Part shown: piece by piece, positions 23,723 through 32,655 of the stretch
Layout: the number at the start of each line of letters is the position of its first letter
Position numbering within the stretch: the first letter of the stretch is position 1
Source: Plantactinospora alkalitolerans
Lineage (GTDB): Bacteria > Actinomycetota > Actinomycetes > Mycobacteriales > Micromonosporaceae
Length of the DNA: 64,000 nt
Assembly: GCF_015690345.1 (NCBI RefSeq)
Contig: NZ_JADPUN010000422.1
Span: forward strand, 1-64,000
Direction of reading: 5' to 3'
Position numbers and translations under genes: made by a program
Notes under the pieces: model-generated
Database searches by the model: none
What the model was told of the DNA's origin: nothing
What the model saw: only the letters and a program-made list of their open reading frames with translations

Positions 23723-24198
23723 GCCAGGCGACACGCCTGTCGGACCTACGGGCTCGACGGGAGCGGGCATACGCAACTCTGGAGAGGGTTGAGCGCGAAC
23801 TTGCGCTGACCAACGATCACATTCGCCTCCTGGAGGCCCGAATGAACCTCGGGCAGGGACACATCCTTGAGCCGGACCCCGAAGCGACCCCATGGGACTG
23901 GGCGCAGCGGTCCGCGCACTGCCGCTTGTGTACCGCACCAGCAGCGAGCATCGCGGGCACTAAGCCTTGCCTCGGAGATCAGCACACCTGCCAAGCTGAA
24001 ATCGACCAGGGTGCCACCCCGACCGCACTCCGTCAGTACGGGCGAGACGCCTGGCTTTGCGGGCAGCCAGGCCAGTTTCGGCGCGGGTATCGGCTGTGGG
24101 TGTGCGACGTTGGACACCGGACCGATCAGCGTCACGGCGACTGTCTTCCCATGTGCGCCTGTCGATTCCTCGTTGTCAATGCTGGGCGGACTTGGTGA
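23719..24198 (+). CDS. Coiled-coil/zinc protein, 159 aa
   Basis: ATG 23719 overlaps the NADAR-macro stop (ATGA). An N-terminal coiled coil (LSDLRARRERAYATLERVERELALTN) precedes several Cys pairs (CRLC, CLGDQHTC, CLPMCAC). It is coupled to the fusion gene and may be its partner. Function unknown. Confidence 0.6.
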   Translation: MSQATRLSDLRARRERAYATLERVERELALTNDHIRLLEARMNLGQGHILEPDPEATPWDWAQRSAHCRLCTAPAASIAGTKPCLGDQHTCQAEIDQGATPTALRQYGRDAWLCGQPGQFRRGYRLWVCDVGHRTDQRHGDCLPMCACRFLVVNAGRTW

Positions 24199-24470
24199 TG
24201 GGGCGGGCGGAAAAGGTGGTTGCGACGAACATCGCGTACGCAGCCACCTTTGCCTACTGCGACCCGCGGCTGTCCGCCGCTGACCGTCAGGTCCTCGACG
24301 TGCTCGCCGGCTGGCCGCACAGCTGGGACCTGGACGAGTGCATCCGTGCCGGCGACGTCACGCTCGACACTCTGTGTCGCCGCGCCCGACCGCTGCAGAA
24401 GCCGGCGGTGGTCGAGGCAGTCGCTCGACTGGAGGAATTCGGGTTACTGCCACTGGGGGTGATCCGGTGA
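24198..24470 (+). CDS. Hypothetical helical protein, 90 aa
   Basis: ATG 24198 overlaps the previous stop by one base. The LDTLCRRARPLQKPAVVEAVARLEEFGLL segment looks like a winged helix. Possible DNA-binding regulator. Confidence 0.6.
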   Translation: MGRAEKVVATNIAYAATFAYCDPRLSAADRQVLDVLAGWPHSWDLDECIRAGDVTLDTLCRRARPLQKPAVVEAVARLEEFGLLPLGVIR

Positions 24471-24640
24471 TAGCCACACTCTATTACGTCCGCTGCGATC
24501 ACTGCGGCGCTCCTTGTGGAGGCGTGGATGACCTGCGTGCATCTGTTGCGTTAGCTCGGCAGGCAGCTCGTCGACTGGGCTGGCTTCGCCGAGTAGTGGC
24601 GGGCCGTAAGACTGTCGACCTTTGCCCGAGCTGCAGCTAG
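24467..24640 (+). CDS. Small zinc-ribbon protein, 57 aa
   Basis: GTG 24467 overlaps the previous stop (GTGA). CDHCGAPC near the start and CPSC at the end form a zinc ribbon around one helix. Function unknown. Confidence 0.6.
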   Translation: MIATLYYVRCDHCGAPCGGVDDLRASVALARQAARRLGWLRRVVAGRKTVDLCPSCS

Positions 24641-24740
24641 AGGGATTTTTGTGTCGTACTTAGTTGAGAGAATTGCGGCAAGCATCACACATCCGTGTAG
24701 GTGTTTCGAGCGCCCAATTCTCTTGATTGCGACACTCACT

Positions 24741-25247
24741 ATGGCCAACTTTGGACCCAAGCCCAAGCTGTTGTCGGAACGCTTCTGGGCAAAGGTTGAT
24801 CGAAACGGACCACTCATTATCGACACCCCGTGCTGGGTGTGGGCGGGATACGTTTGCGCACGCACAGGGTACGGGAAGATCTCAAACAGGCCCGGTGCGC
24901 CGATGGGGGCACACGTGGCAGGGTTTGTGCTCCAGAACGGAGCGATTCCCGACGGGAACCTCGTCCGGCACCGGTGCGACAATCGGGCATGCGTACGGGG
25001 CGAGCATCTTCTCGCGGGTACGCAGTCGGACAACATGCGGGACGCGGTAGAGCGAGGTCGCCAGAAGCCGGGCGGTTGCCGAGGGGAGCGCGTCGGCACC
25101 TCCCGGTTGACCGAGGAGCAGGTGTGCCGCATTAAGTCTCGCCTGGCTTCCGGGGAGCGGGGTCGAGTGTTGGCTCGGGAGTTCGGGGTGAACGATGATC
25201 TGGTCAGCAAGATAAAGCTGGGAATCTCCTGGAGGCACGTCGCATGA
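24741..25247 (+). CDS. HNH endonuclease, homing type
   Basis: 168 aa from ATG 24741, or 198 aa from GTG 24651. The core GYGKISN...[43 protein letters not shown] is the HNH_3 pattern with His, Asn and His ligands. A C-terminal helix-turn-helix ([15 protein letters not shown]) would bind DNA. The first 100 bp (24641-24740) are clearly AT-richer than the neighbours, a sign of recent insertion. It sits right before thyX, a gene class often invaded by such nucleases. Confidence 0.85.
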   Translation: MANFGPKPKLLSERFWAKVDRNGPLIIDTPCWVWAGYVCARTGYGKISNRPGAPMGAHVAGFVLQNGAIPDGNLVRHRCDNRACVRGEHLLAGTQSDNMRDAVERGRQKPGGCRGERVGTSRLTEEQVCRIKSRLASGERGRVLAREFGVNDDLVSKIKLGISWRHVA

Positions 25248-26128
25248 CCCAGATCGTCACCCCCGAGGTTCGCCTAATCGCCTGGACGCACTTCGATGCT
25301 GCGGCAGCTCGTGAGGCGATGGGAGGGTTTGAGACCGATGCGGAAGGCGGTCAGGCTCTTGCGGAGGCGGCGGGTAGGGCCTGCTACGCGTCGTGGCGGA
25401 AGCCCAACCCGACCACCGCGACCAACGCCGGCTACCTGGCCCACATTTTGGACAGCCAGCACCTGTCGGTGCTCGAACACGGCACGGTGACGTTCTACTT
25501 CACCGGCGTCTCCCGGTCGTTCACCCACGAGCTGGTCCGGCACCGGCACTTCTCGTACTCGCAGCTGTCGCAGCGATACGTGCCCGAGGGCGACGCCGCC
25601 ATGGTCGAGCCCGACGTAGTCGCCGACGACGCCTACCTGCACCGCCTGTTCACCGAGGCCACCGAGGCGTCGGTGGCCGCCTATCGCGGGTTGCTGCACG
25701 GCCTGGAGCGGAAGCTCGCCGCGGTGCCGCTGCCCGGCAAGCCAATCTGCACAGCCTGCGGCCAGCCTGCCGAGCTGCAGGCGTACAGCGCCGGAACGGA
25801 GGGGTACTGCCTGCCCTGCGACAACAACTTCGCCTGGCCGACGCAAGCGATGAAGACGGCGCGTCGCAAGCTGGCCCGCCAGGCGGCTCGGGCGGTGCTG
25901 CCGAATGCCACCGAGACCCGGATCGTCGTCACCGGCAACTACCGGGCGTGGCGGCACTTCGTCGCGATGCGGGCCACCGAGGGCGCCGACGTCGAGATCC
26001 GCAACCTGGCGGTGGCGTGCCTGCGCGGCCTCCAGCGGATCGCCCCGAACGTCTTCGCCGACTTCACGATCACCGCGCTGCCCGACGGCACTGAGGTCGC
26101 GTCGAGTCCGCACGCGGAGCGTGTCTGA
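25244..26128 (+). CDS. thyX: FAD-dependent thymidylate synthase ThyX with a cysteine insert
   Basis: 294 aa. The ThyX signature is complete ([14 protein letters not shown], residues 99-112), with HLSVLEHG before and [12 protein letters not shown] after for FAD and dUMP binding. It makes dTMP from dUMP using methylene-folate and NADPH. Residues 164-196 hold an extra CTAC...CLPC segment that looks like a zinc ribbon and is not part of the usual enzyme. It is coupled to the HNH gene and to dCTP deaminase, forming a dTTP supply unit. Confidence 0.9.
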   Translation: MTQIVTPEVRLIAWTHFDAAAAREAMGGFETDAEGGQALAEAAGRACYASWRKPNPTTATNAGYLAHILDSQHLSVLEHGTVTFYFTGVSRSFTHELVRHRHFSYSQLSQRYVPEGDAAMVEPDVVADDAYLHRLFTEATEASVAAYRGLLHGLERKLAAVPLPGKPICTACGQPAELQAYSAGTEGYCLPCDNNFAWPTQAMKTARRKLARQAARAVLPNATETRIVVTGNYRAWRHFVAMRATEGADVEIRNLAVACLRGLQRIAPNVFADFTITALPDGTEVASSPHAERV

Positions 26129-26763
26129 TGCTGCTGTCTGATGGCGACCTGCTCGTCGAGATCCAGGCCGGCACCCTGGCGCTGGAGCCGTTCGAGCCCG
26201 AGCTGATGCAGCCGGCGAGCATCGACGTGCGACTGGATCGGACGTTCAGGACGTTCGACACGCACATCCACACGCATATCGATCCTTCCGTGGAGCAACC
26301 GGGACTGACCGAGCGGTTCATCGTGGCGGACGACGGCCCGTTCGTGCTGCACCCGGGCGAGTTCGTGCTCGGCAGCACCCTTGAGGCGATCTCGCTCGGC
26401 GACCAGCTGGCCGGCAGGCTGGAGGGCAAGTCGTCTTTGGGTCGGCTCGGGCTGCTCACCCACTCGACGGCGGGCTTCATCGACCCCGGGTTCTCCGGAC
26501 ACATCACGCTGGAGCTGTCCAACGTGGCCAACCTGCCTATCAACCTGTGGCCCGGGATGAAGATCGGGCAGCTGGGCATTTTCAAGCTTTCTTCCCCCTC
26601 TGAGCACCCGTACGGCTCGGCCGTGCGCGAGTCGCGGTATCAGGGGCAGAACGGGCCGACTAGCAGCCTTTCCTGGCGGAACTGGCGCGTCTGGCCCACC
26701 GAGCGCGGGTCGTCAGGTCGACCCGATGTTGATCGACGACGTGGAGGGGTAGGCGATGGATGA
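26128..26763 (+). CDS. dcd: dCTP deaminase
   Basis: 211 aa. [27 protein letters not shown] (residues 98-124) is the dCTP deaminase active-site region with the catalytic Glu. [12 protein letters not shown] matches the end of the family. The enzyme makes dUTP; actinobacterial forms often also cut it to dUMP, the substrate of ThyX next door. The last 20 residues are an Arg/Gly tail, probably not conserved. Confidence 0.9.
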   Translation: MLLSDGDLLVEIQAGTLALEPFEPELMQPASIDVRLDRTFRTFDTHIHTHIDPSVEQPGLTERFIVADDGPFVLHPGEFVLGSTLEAISLGDQLAGRLEGKSSLGRLGLLTHSTAGFIDPGFSGHITLELSNVANLPINLWPGMKIGQLGIFKLSSPSEHPYGSAVRESRYQGQNGPTSSLSWRNWRVWPTERGSSGRPDVDRRRGGVGDG

Positions 26764-26911
26764 CGACGACGTGGCTGACGACCTTGAGTTTGATCGCCGT
26801 GATGCCAGTCTTCAACGACTGCTGGAGTTCTGGGTTCAGATCACGGTCTTGGTCGGCGTGATGGGCGCGCTACAACTGCTCACCGGAGGTGCCTGGTTGG
26901 TGGCGTTCTGA
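26756..26911 (+). CDS. Single-pass membrane miniprotein, 51 aa
   Basis: ATG 26756 with GGAGGGG upstream, stop at 26911 overlapping the next start (TGATG). An acidic N-terminus ([13 protein letters not shown]) is followed by one hydrophobic helix ([17 protein letters not shown]). Function unknown. Confidence 0.65.
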   Translation: MDDDDVADDLEFDRRDASLQRLLEFWVQITVLVGVMGALQLLTGGAWLVAF

Positions 26912-27528
26912 TGGACGCCCCGACCTGGCCGATCGTCGGCGGCACCGGCCACCGCCCGGAGCGGAAGCCCGACGCCGTCGAGGCGTGGGTTCGCCGCCAG
27001 TTGCCGGATGTCCTGCGACGGCTGCGCGACGAGCACGGCACAACCACCGTCATCTCGGGCCTGGCGCTCGGCTTCGACACCTGGCTTGCCGACGCCGCCC
27101 TCGACCTGGGCTTGGAGCTGTGGGGCTACAGCCCGGGACGGTGGCAGCCGAAGAAGTGGAGCGGCGAGCAGCAGGCACACTGGCACGAGTTGCGCCGGCG
27201 AGCGACCAGGGAGGAGTTCGCCGATCTTGGCGACGCTTACAACCCGAAGTACTTCCACGTCCGGAACGACTGGATCTTCCGAGACTGCCACCTCGGTATC
27301 ACCGACTGGCGCTCGGCCCGGTACGACGGAGGCACCTACCACGCGATGGGCCGGGCGGTGCACCACCGGCGCCCGGTGATCTGGCTGAGCCCAGCGCTCG
27401 ACGCGCCGGACTGCGACCGGCCTTGCTGCCAACCGCGGATGCCTACCCTGGCGAAGTGGAAAGAGCTACTGCAAGATCCAAAGAAGAAGTGGCAGCCGCG
27501 CGTCGAGCAAAGCGCGCTGCCGATCTGA
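26911..27528 (+). CDS. SLOG-fold (YpsA-like) protein
   Basis: 205 aa. It begins WPIVGGTGHRPERK, the nucleotide-binding loop of YpsA/DUF1273 SLOG proteins. TTVISGLALGFDTWLADAALDLG follows with the fold's helix. SLOG proteins bind or produce nucleotide ligands and occur in phages and defence loci. The ligand here is unknown. Confidence 0.75.
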   Translation: MDAPTWPIVGGTGHRPERKPDAVEAWVRRQLPDVLRRLRDEHGTTTVISGLALGFDTWLADAALDLGLELWGYSPGRWQPKKWSGEQQAHWHELRRRATREEFADLGDAYNPKYFHVRNDWIFRDCHLGITDWRSARYDGGTYHAMGRAVHHRRPVIWLSPALDAPDCDRPCCQPRMPTLAKWKELLQDPKKKWQPRVEQSALPI

Positions 27529-27689
27529 GTGCCGCGATCACCGCGCGGGTCGCGGAGATCCTGGCGGACTGGCCGCCGACCACGAGCAAGCAGAGGTCGG
27601 CGGCCGTTCGCATTCTGGCGAGCGCTCGCCGGCAACCACCGGCCGTCAGCAGTCCACGGCGAGCCACAGGGCTGCACCGTTCTCGATGA
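27456..27689 (+). CDS. Small helical protein, 77 aa
   Basis: GTG 27456 in another frame, overlapping the SLOG gene by 73 bp. RAADLSAAITARVAEILADWPPTTSKQRSAAVRILA is of a type common in actinobacterial mobile elements. Its end overlaps the convergent gene below. Start is weak. Confidence 0.45.
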   Translation: MERATARSKEEVAAARRAKRAADLSAAITARVAEILADWPPTTSKQRSAAVRILASARRQPPAVSSPRRATGLHRSR

Positions 27690-27960
27690 CGTCGGCGCCG
27701 ATGATCACGCCGGGTCCGTACTCGAACGAAGAGCCGTGCATCTCGATCGACACCTCGGCGACCCGGAGGCCGACCAGCCGAGCCGCGTCCTCATCGCCGT
27801 ACCGCATGCCGTCGGGGGCGGCCAGCCGCCACGCGACGCGCGTGTGCGGCGACTGATCTTCCCCGAGCAGCAGCCGGCGTCCCTCGTCGGTGAACGTCAC
27901 CGGGAACGTCACGGACCTGCCTGCCCAGCCGGCCAGCGGCCGGTCGTCTCCGTCGGTCAC
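27646..27960 (-). CDS. Hypothetical protein, 104 aa
   Basis: GTG 27960 overlaps the previous stop (GTGA). A beta-rich protein (RSVTFPVTFTDEGRRLLLGED, GVIIGADVIENGAALWLAVD). Part of a short leftward unit with the 86-aa gene. Confidence 0.6.
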   Translation of the reverse strand: MTDGDDRPLAGWAGRSVTFPVTFTDEGRRLLLGEDQSPHTRVAWRLAAPDGMRYGDEDAARLVGLRVAEVSIEMHGSSFEYGPGVIIGADVIENGAALWLAVDC

Positions 27961-28217
27961 AGCGCCACGCAGCAGCCGTCGCAGGTGTGCACGCGAGCCC
28001 CGCGCCGGACGCGTACCTGAAGGTCGTCCGGGTCGGGGTGGCCGACGCCGTGCTCGCACACCCGCTCCATGGACTTCCGGTCGCCGCGCCAGTTCTGCGG
28101 CCAGCCGATCATGGGGTGGTTTGACGGCGAGTGGATCGTGCACGGCGGCAGGCAGTCGTCCGCCCCGTGGGTGACGACGACGTCGCCGAAGTGGGTGGCG
28201 ATCAGATCTTGGCCCAT
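27957..28217 (-). CDS. Small Cys/His-rich protein, 86 aa
   Basis: ATG 28217 (MGQDLIATHFGDVVVTHGADD) with GGAG upstream. CLPPC, CEHG and HTCDGCC suggest zinc binding. First gene of a two-gene leftward unit facing the repeat patch. Confidence 0.6.
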   Translation of the reverse strand: MGQDLIATHFGDVVVTHGADDCLPPCTIHSPSNHPMIGWPQNWRGDRKSMERVCEHGVGHPDPDDLQVRVRRGARVHTCDGCCVAL

Positions 28218-28235
28218 CGCGATGATCTCCGGTCG

Positions 28236-28629
28236 GCAGTAGCAGTAGCAGTACTCCGTCGGCAGTACTGGTACTGCCGATACTGATACTGCCGCCACTG
28301 GCAGTGCTCTGACCACCAGTGCTCAGTGTCCTCTACTGATACTGGCCGGTCGGCACTGCCCGGAGACGGACGCCCGGCTGTCTCAACGCGAACGGTTTTC
28401 GTCCCGAGGGTCGTGGCGCCTCCGGCCCCAGGAGCCCCAGGTCGTCGCCGGTCCGCACTGGAGTACTGGACTGTCAGTGGTACTGGAGGTACTGGTGCAC
28501 TGATACTCCAGTCCACTGGAGGGAGCAGTGCAGTGCGGCTCGGCAGTGCCGAGTACTGGTCGGCGCCGAGGCACTGGCACTGGTCCGGAAAAGACCACTG
28601 CCCCACTGACAGTGTCAGTGGGGCAGTGG
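28236..28629. repeat. CAGT/ACTG repeat patch 1 (non-coding)
   Basis: About 35 copies of CAGT or its complement ACTG in under 400 bp, many fused as CAGTACTG or GGTACTGG. No gene is seen here. The same repeat recurs at 31.1 and 31.7 kb. It may be a protein-binding locus, for example for transfer. Confidence 0.7.
28595..28629 (-). terminator. Perfect 17-bp stem made of CACTG units
   Basis: Arms CCACTGCCCCACTGACA and its complement with a one-base centre. It lies 50 bp past the stop of the leftward regulator and could end that transcript. It may equally be part of the repeat locus. Confidence 0.5.
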
Positions 28630-28677
28630 CGGTAGCGGCGTCGGGGTGCTGCGGGCGGCCGACGCTGCCGAAGATCT

Positions 28678-29817
28678 TTACCGTACCGCGAGTGCCGCCC
28701 GCGCCGCCTCGGCCACCGGCTGAGGTGTGCCTGGCCGGGTGGCCGAGGCGACTACCAGATTGGCCATCCGGGTCGAGCCGACCTGCGCACACCGGGTCCG
28801 CATCTCGGCCAGGACCTCGATCGCGTCCTCCCAGGCACCGGCCACCGTCAGGATCTGCACCAGGTACGCCCGGTACACGGCCCCGTCCCGGACCTGGGCC
28901 GCAGGCAGGCCGTTGATCGCCCGAATCGCCAGGTCAGCGGCCTGCCGGTGCAAACCCAGGGCGCTGTGCGCCAGGGCGGCGTGCAGGTCCTGCTCCGGCG
29001 TGTGCATCCACGCCGTCCACGGCGAATCGGCACTGCCCATGCCCTGGGCCAGTTCGGAACGGGCACGGTCCAGCAGCGGCAACGCCTCCGTGCTGCCGAG
29101 CGCGGCGAGCGCCCGGGCACGGCGGATCAGGCTGATCGACGCCATCCGGCCCCGGGTGTGCGGGTCTGCGAGCGCTCGGTCGGCCATGGCCAGAGCCTCG
29201 CTGGGCCGGCCGAGATGCTGCGACTGCAGGCACCGCTGGTCGCGGACGAACCATGCCAGGCGTTCCTCGCCGGCGAGCTCGGCGCCGAGCACGCCGTCAT
29301 CGAGCAGCCGCCGGGCAACACTCTGCTCGTCGGCGTCGTACGCCAACCAGGCCGTGACCTGCGACAACTCGGCAACCACAGCACGCAGGTCGGCTTCATG
29401 CTGGGTCGCGTACCGGCCCGCTGCCAGTTTGGCCCGCGCCGGCCCCAGAACCTTCAGGCCGACCCGGTACAGCTCGTCGCCGCCCGCCTCTCGGTCGAGG
29501 CCGACCAACTGCCAGATCCGATCCCGCATGGAGATCACATCGGCCTCGCCGAGCGGCCGGCTCGGATCCGGGTCGACGTCGCCGATCACGTCCAGCGCGT
29601 CGCTTACTGGCGCCTGGCAGGCGAGACCTGCAAGCCGGCCGCCGGCGCTCAGCGCGCGGTCGATCGCCAGGGCGGTCGGAGCCGTCGGGTCGGAGACCTG
29701 GTCGAGTTCCATCTTGCCGAGGTAGCTGTGGCTGACGTTCGCCCGGGCGCCGAGTTCACGCAGGGTCCAGCCCGCGGCCTGTCTGAGTTCTCTCATGTTC
29801 GTACCGAACGCGCTCAC
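28678..29817 (-). CDS. Xre-type regulator with TPR-like C-terminus
   Basis: 379 aa from a GTG start behind AAGGAGT. Residues 7-60 are a Cro/Xre helix-turn-helix (MRELRQAAGWTLRELGARANVSHSYLGKME). The remaining 300 residues are helical repeats, as in many actinobacterial regulators of this build. It is divergent from the transfer module and is a candidate for its control. Confidence 0.8.
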   Translation of the reverse strand: MSAFGTNMRELRQAAGWTLRELGARANVSHSYLGKMELDQVSDPTAPTALAIDRALSAGGRLAGLACQAPVSDALDVIGDVDPDPSRPLGEADVISMRDRIWQLVGLDREAGGDELYRVGLKVLGPARAKLAAGRYATQHEADLRAVVAELSQVTAWLAYDADEQSVARRLLDDGVLGAELAGEERLAWFVRDQRCLQSQHLGRPSEALAMADRALADPHTRGRMASISLIRRARALAALGSTEALPLLDRARSELAQGMGSADSPWTAWMHTPEQDLHAALAHSALGLHRQAADLAIRAINGLPAAQVRDGAVYRAYLVQILTVAGAWEDAIEVLAEMRTRCAQVGSTRMANLVVASATRPGTPQPVAEAARAALAVR

Positions 29818-29846
29818 GGCGGCACTCCTTCGCCGATTGCTGTCTC

Positions 29847-29860
29847 ATGACGTGTGTCAT
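29847..29860. promoter_or_regulatory. Palindrome ATGAC-GTGT-GTCAT upstream of the regulator
   Basis: A 14-bp inverted repeat 30 bp before the regulator start, well placed for self-control. Confidence 0.45.
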
Positions 29861-29995
29861 CGCTCTATGAAACACCCGGGGCGTGGCATTCATGCCCGAC
29901 CAGGGTGATGGTCAAGGTAGGGCGCGGCGCCCGGGAGTCGGAGAGGGCCGCGGGTGTCGTGCCCCCACCAGGGCGAACGCCGTCGGTGTATCGGC

Positions 29996-30050
29996 TTGAC
30001 AGCCGGCCGCTCGGGCGATAACCTCGCACAAGCTAGTTTGACTTGGGTTA
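29996..30050 (+). promoter_or_regulatory. Consensus promoter of the transfer module, TTGACA-17-TAACCT
   Basis: TTGACA (29996-30001), 17 bp, TAACCT (30019-30024). The -10 box begins an imperfect palindrome, GATAACC ... GGTTATC, ending near 30052. Confidence 0.85.
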
Positions 30051-30080
30051 TCACCGAGATGTTGGACAGGAAGTGACTCG

Positions 30081-31736
30081 ATGAGCGTCGCGATCGGACA
30101 GCGGGAGCCGGACCCGAACGGTGGGACTACCGGAGGCGAGCTGCCCCTCGACGTGCCGCCGTTCGTGCCCGACCCGACCACGTTCGAGCACGTCACGACG
30201 TTCTTTGCCGCCCGCCCGATGCTCGCCGTCGCCGTCGCCGCAGCTCTCGTCGTCGCGGTAGCACTTCCGCTCGCCGGACTGTTGGGTTGGCTACTCGCCC
30301 GACGCGCGAAGCGGGCCGCGCCCGACGCGACGCTTCCCAAGCTGCCCGAGGACGATCTGGACAGCGAGCGGAGCCGCGCCGAAAGGGACGCCTACAGGCT
30401 TTACATCTTCGGGTCCCTGGTGTCGTTGGCCAGCGGCCTCCACGTTCTGCAGCCGGCCCTCGGCACGAGCGTGTTCGCCTGGACGCTGGCGCTCTCTGTG
30501 GCCACCGTGCTGGAGATCGCGATCGTGGTCTTCTACCGGCTCGGCCGGATCAGGATCCGCGAGTCCGGCAAGGCTGGCGTCGAGGGCGCGGCGCCGTGGT
30601 TCATTGCACTGGTCAGCGCCCTGTACGTCTCGTACGAGATCGTGTTCTCCTCCGGCAACCTTGGCCTGGCGCTGGCGCGAATGATCGTCCCGGTCATCGT
30701 CGCCACGACCTTGACATTCCTGCTCCTCGCCCGGCAGCGCAAGTGGCGCAGGGAGAACCAGCAGCCCGTCGGCGACAACGAGCAGGCCGACGCCGAGACC
30801 ATTGAGGCGAACCCGCTGCGGACCATGTGGCGCCGCTTCCTCGTCCGCTGGGGCCTGGTCGACGACAAGGGCGTGATTGGCTCCTCGCTGATCCGGCGCC
30901 GGAAGGTGATGCGCGTCGCACGACTGGCCTACCTCGCCGAGAAGGGCGCGGACGACAAGGTCAAGAGCAAGGCCAAGGCCCAGTTCGACGTGGAGTTTCC
31001 GAAGATCGTCGAGCGGTACGGCCCCGACGTCACCGCCCAGCTGAGCGAGTTCCTGGCGATCCTGATCCAGGCGCGGCAGCAGTTGACCGCCGCCCGGGCG
31101 CAGATGCTCGACGTGTGGCGCCCAGTCAGTCCGGCGTCCGTCAGTGCCAGTAGCAGTGCTCCTCGCTGGACCAGTACCAGTACTGACAGTCCCGGCAGTG
31201 GCAGTACTGACCGCGAGACAGTACTGGATGGCGACACGAGTACTGATACTGCGCCGGAGCGGGCGCCAGTACCGCCGGCGGACCAGGACAGCACTGGCAC
31301 TGACACTGCCGGCAAGAGCAGCACTGCGAAGGCGCGCGGCAACCGGGTCGAACCGATGACGTGGGCCGAGGTCGCCCGGCTTCGCGAGAGCTGGGAGTCC
31401 GGCGACCTGTTCGCTCGCAAGTTGGACATTCAGGTCGCCGAGGCGTACGCCGCCAAGGTCGGCCGGGAGGCCGCGAAAGCCCACGGCATGTTCAACGCCG
31501 GCATGCGGCTCTACACCCTGGTCATGGTCGCCGCTGGCCACCACCCGAAGTTCAACGCGACCGAGATGTACCGGGCTGTCACCGGCAAGGACCTGGACAC
31601 CGGTTGCCAGGGGCGCAAGCAGCAGAAGCTCTATCTCGACCAGCTCGGCGCCCCGCCGGCGGACTTCGACCGGTGGGCCGAGGAGCTGCGCGCCGAGGGC
31701 GGGACGTCCGCGACCAGTACTGGCGGTGCCCAGTGA
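30081..31736 (+). CDS. Transfer-module membrane protein, 551 aa
   Basis: Starts at ATG 30081 behind AGGAAG. Five hydrophobic helices (about 47-73, 107-123, 129-152, 171-191, 195-217) precede a cytoplasmic part. A Ser/Thr/Asp linker at about 348-416 is encoded by the CAGT/ACTG repeats. A helical C-terminal domain follows (MTWAEVARLRESWESGDLFARKLDIQVAEAYAAKVG). It resembles Spd-type spread proteins of actinobacterial conjugation in layout only. Confidence 0.65.
   Translation: MSVAIGQREPDPNGGTTGGELPLDVPPFVPDPTTFEHVTTFFAARPMLAVAVAAALVVAVALPLAGLLGWLLARRAKRAAPDATLPKLPEDDLDSERSRAERDAYRLYIFGSLVSLASGLHVLQPALGTSVFAWTLALSVATVLEIAIVVFYRLGRIRIRESGKAGVEGAAPWFIALVSALYVSYEIVFSSGNLGLALARMIVPVIVATTLTFLLLARQRKWRRENQQPVGDNEQADAETIEANPLRTMWRRFLVRWGLVDDKGVIGSSLIRRRKVMRVARLAYLAEKGADDKVKSKAKAQFDVEFPKIVERYGPDVTAQLSEFLAILIQARQQLTAARAQMLDVWRPVSPASVSASSSAPRWTSTSTDSPGSGSTDRETVLDGDTSTDTAPERAPVPPADQDSTGTDTAGKSSTAKARGNRVEPMTWAEVARLRESWESGDLFARKLDIQVAEAYAAKVGREAAKAHGMFNAGMRLYTLVMVAAGHHPKFNATEMYRAVTGKDLDTGCQGRKQQKLYLDQLGAPPADFDRWAEELRAEGGTSATSTGGAQ
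31122..31328. repeat. CAGT/ACTG repeat patch 2 (inside the 551-aa gene)
   Basis: The linker codons of the membrane protein are built from CAGT/ACTG units (CCAGTACCAGTACTGACAGT at its centre), giving Ser-Thr-Asp repeats. The DNA pattern is the same as patch 1. Confidence 0.65.
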
Positions 31737-31960
31737 ACCGCACTGCCAGTACTGCACTGACCAGTACCGCCACTGCCAGTACTGCACTGACCAGTGCCGG
31801 CACTGCCCCGAGCAGTACTGCTACTGCCGGCAACGCCAGTAGCAGTACTGCCGGACCGACCACTGCCATTGCCCGTACTGACAGTGCGGCTACTGCCCCA
31901 GGAGGGGTCATGGACAAGATCGCGAGTACTGGTACTGCCAGTACTGAACTGGTTCGAGTC
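31713..31960. repeat. CAGT/ACTG repeat patch 3
   Basis: It runs from the end of the 551-aa gene to just inside the next one. If translation of the next gene starts at ATG 31910, most of this patch is non-coding; if it starts at GTG 31733 it encodes an Ala/Ser/Thr run. Confidence 0.65.
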
Positions 31961-32377
31961 GGAGGTCGCCTGGCGCCGAATGTGCGTGCACGTGCACGCA
32001 CGGGCCGCCGCCCCAGTCCGACCAACGCGCTGGCGCGACGTACCCGCGCGGATCGGCTACCCGTGCCGGTCGCGGATGGCGTGGGCCAGGTGGGTGCGGT
32101 CCTGCAGTACGCCAGGCCGCTGTCGGCGCCGGTCGCCAGAACCTCCCGAGACTGGGCAAAGGGTGCGCTCTACGGCGTCCTGGGCGCCGTGGCCACCTGC
32201 ACGATGATGGCCAGCCTCCTGCTCCGGTCCGGGGCGGAGCAGTACCGGGGGACAGGGGTGGCGCTCCTGGCCGCGGCGGCCTTCCTGACGGTCGTTGGCG
32301 TCGTTCTGGCCGTCGTTTCCGGCCGCAAGGTCAACAGCACTGTGACCAGCGGAAACATCACCAAGGAGATCCGCTGA
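31910..32377 (+). CDS. Small membrane protein of the transfer module, 155 aa
   Basis: ATG 31910 directly follows GGAGGGGTC and is my choice. GTG 31733, overlapping the previous stop, would add 59 low-complexity Ala/Ser/Thr residues. Two C-terminal helices (GALYGVLGAVATCTMMASLLL, GVALLAAAAFLTVVGVVLAVV) span the membrane. Function unknown. Confidence 0.6.
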   Translation: MDKIASTGTASTELVRVGGRLAPNVRARARTGRRPSPTNALARRTRADRLPVPVADGVGQVGAVLQYARPLSAPVARTSRDWAKGALYGVLGAVATCTMMASLLLRSGAEQYRGTGVALLAAAAFLTVVGVVLAVVSGRKVNSTVTSGNITKEIR

Positions 32378-32655
32378 TGCTCGGCCTGAGCCCGGTTCGC
32401 CGTCGCCACTCCGTGCCGCGTAATCGGCGCGGCCCGGTGGCGACGGCGAACCTGGCCGAGCGTCGGCACGAGCACCACACCGCGCTGATCCGGGCGCAGC
32501 CGACGCTTACCCAGCAGCTGTGGAAGGCCGTCGACTACCTGAAGGCCGTCTGCAAGGGCCGCGAGGACAGAACCCGCACCGCGGTCAGGAAGATCATCGA
32601 TCTCGCCGGGCAACTGGATCGAGACCAAGAGATAGATCAGGAGGTGCCCCGGTGA
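32377..32655 (+). CDS. Basic helical protein, 92 aa
   Basis: Overlaps the previous stop (TGATG). An Arg-rich N-terminus, then AQPTLTQQLWKAVDYLKAVCKGRED, possibly nucleic-acid-binding. Part of the transfer operon. Confidence 0.6.
   Translation: MLGLSPVRRRHSVPRNRRGPVATANLAERRHEHHTALIRAQPTLTQQLWKAVDYLKAVCKGREDRTRTAVRKIIDLAGQLDRDQEIDQEVPR

Noticed and set aside
28236-28629. CRISPR array
   Set aside because: The repeats are 4-8 bp and irregular, with no constant repeat-spacer spacing and no cas genes.
30291-31787. 498-codon minus-strand open frame opposite the 551-aa membrane protein
   Set aside because: Antisense shadow in high-GC DNA; the plus frame has promoter, ribosome binding site, membrane helices and coupled neighbours.
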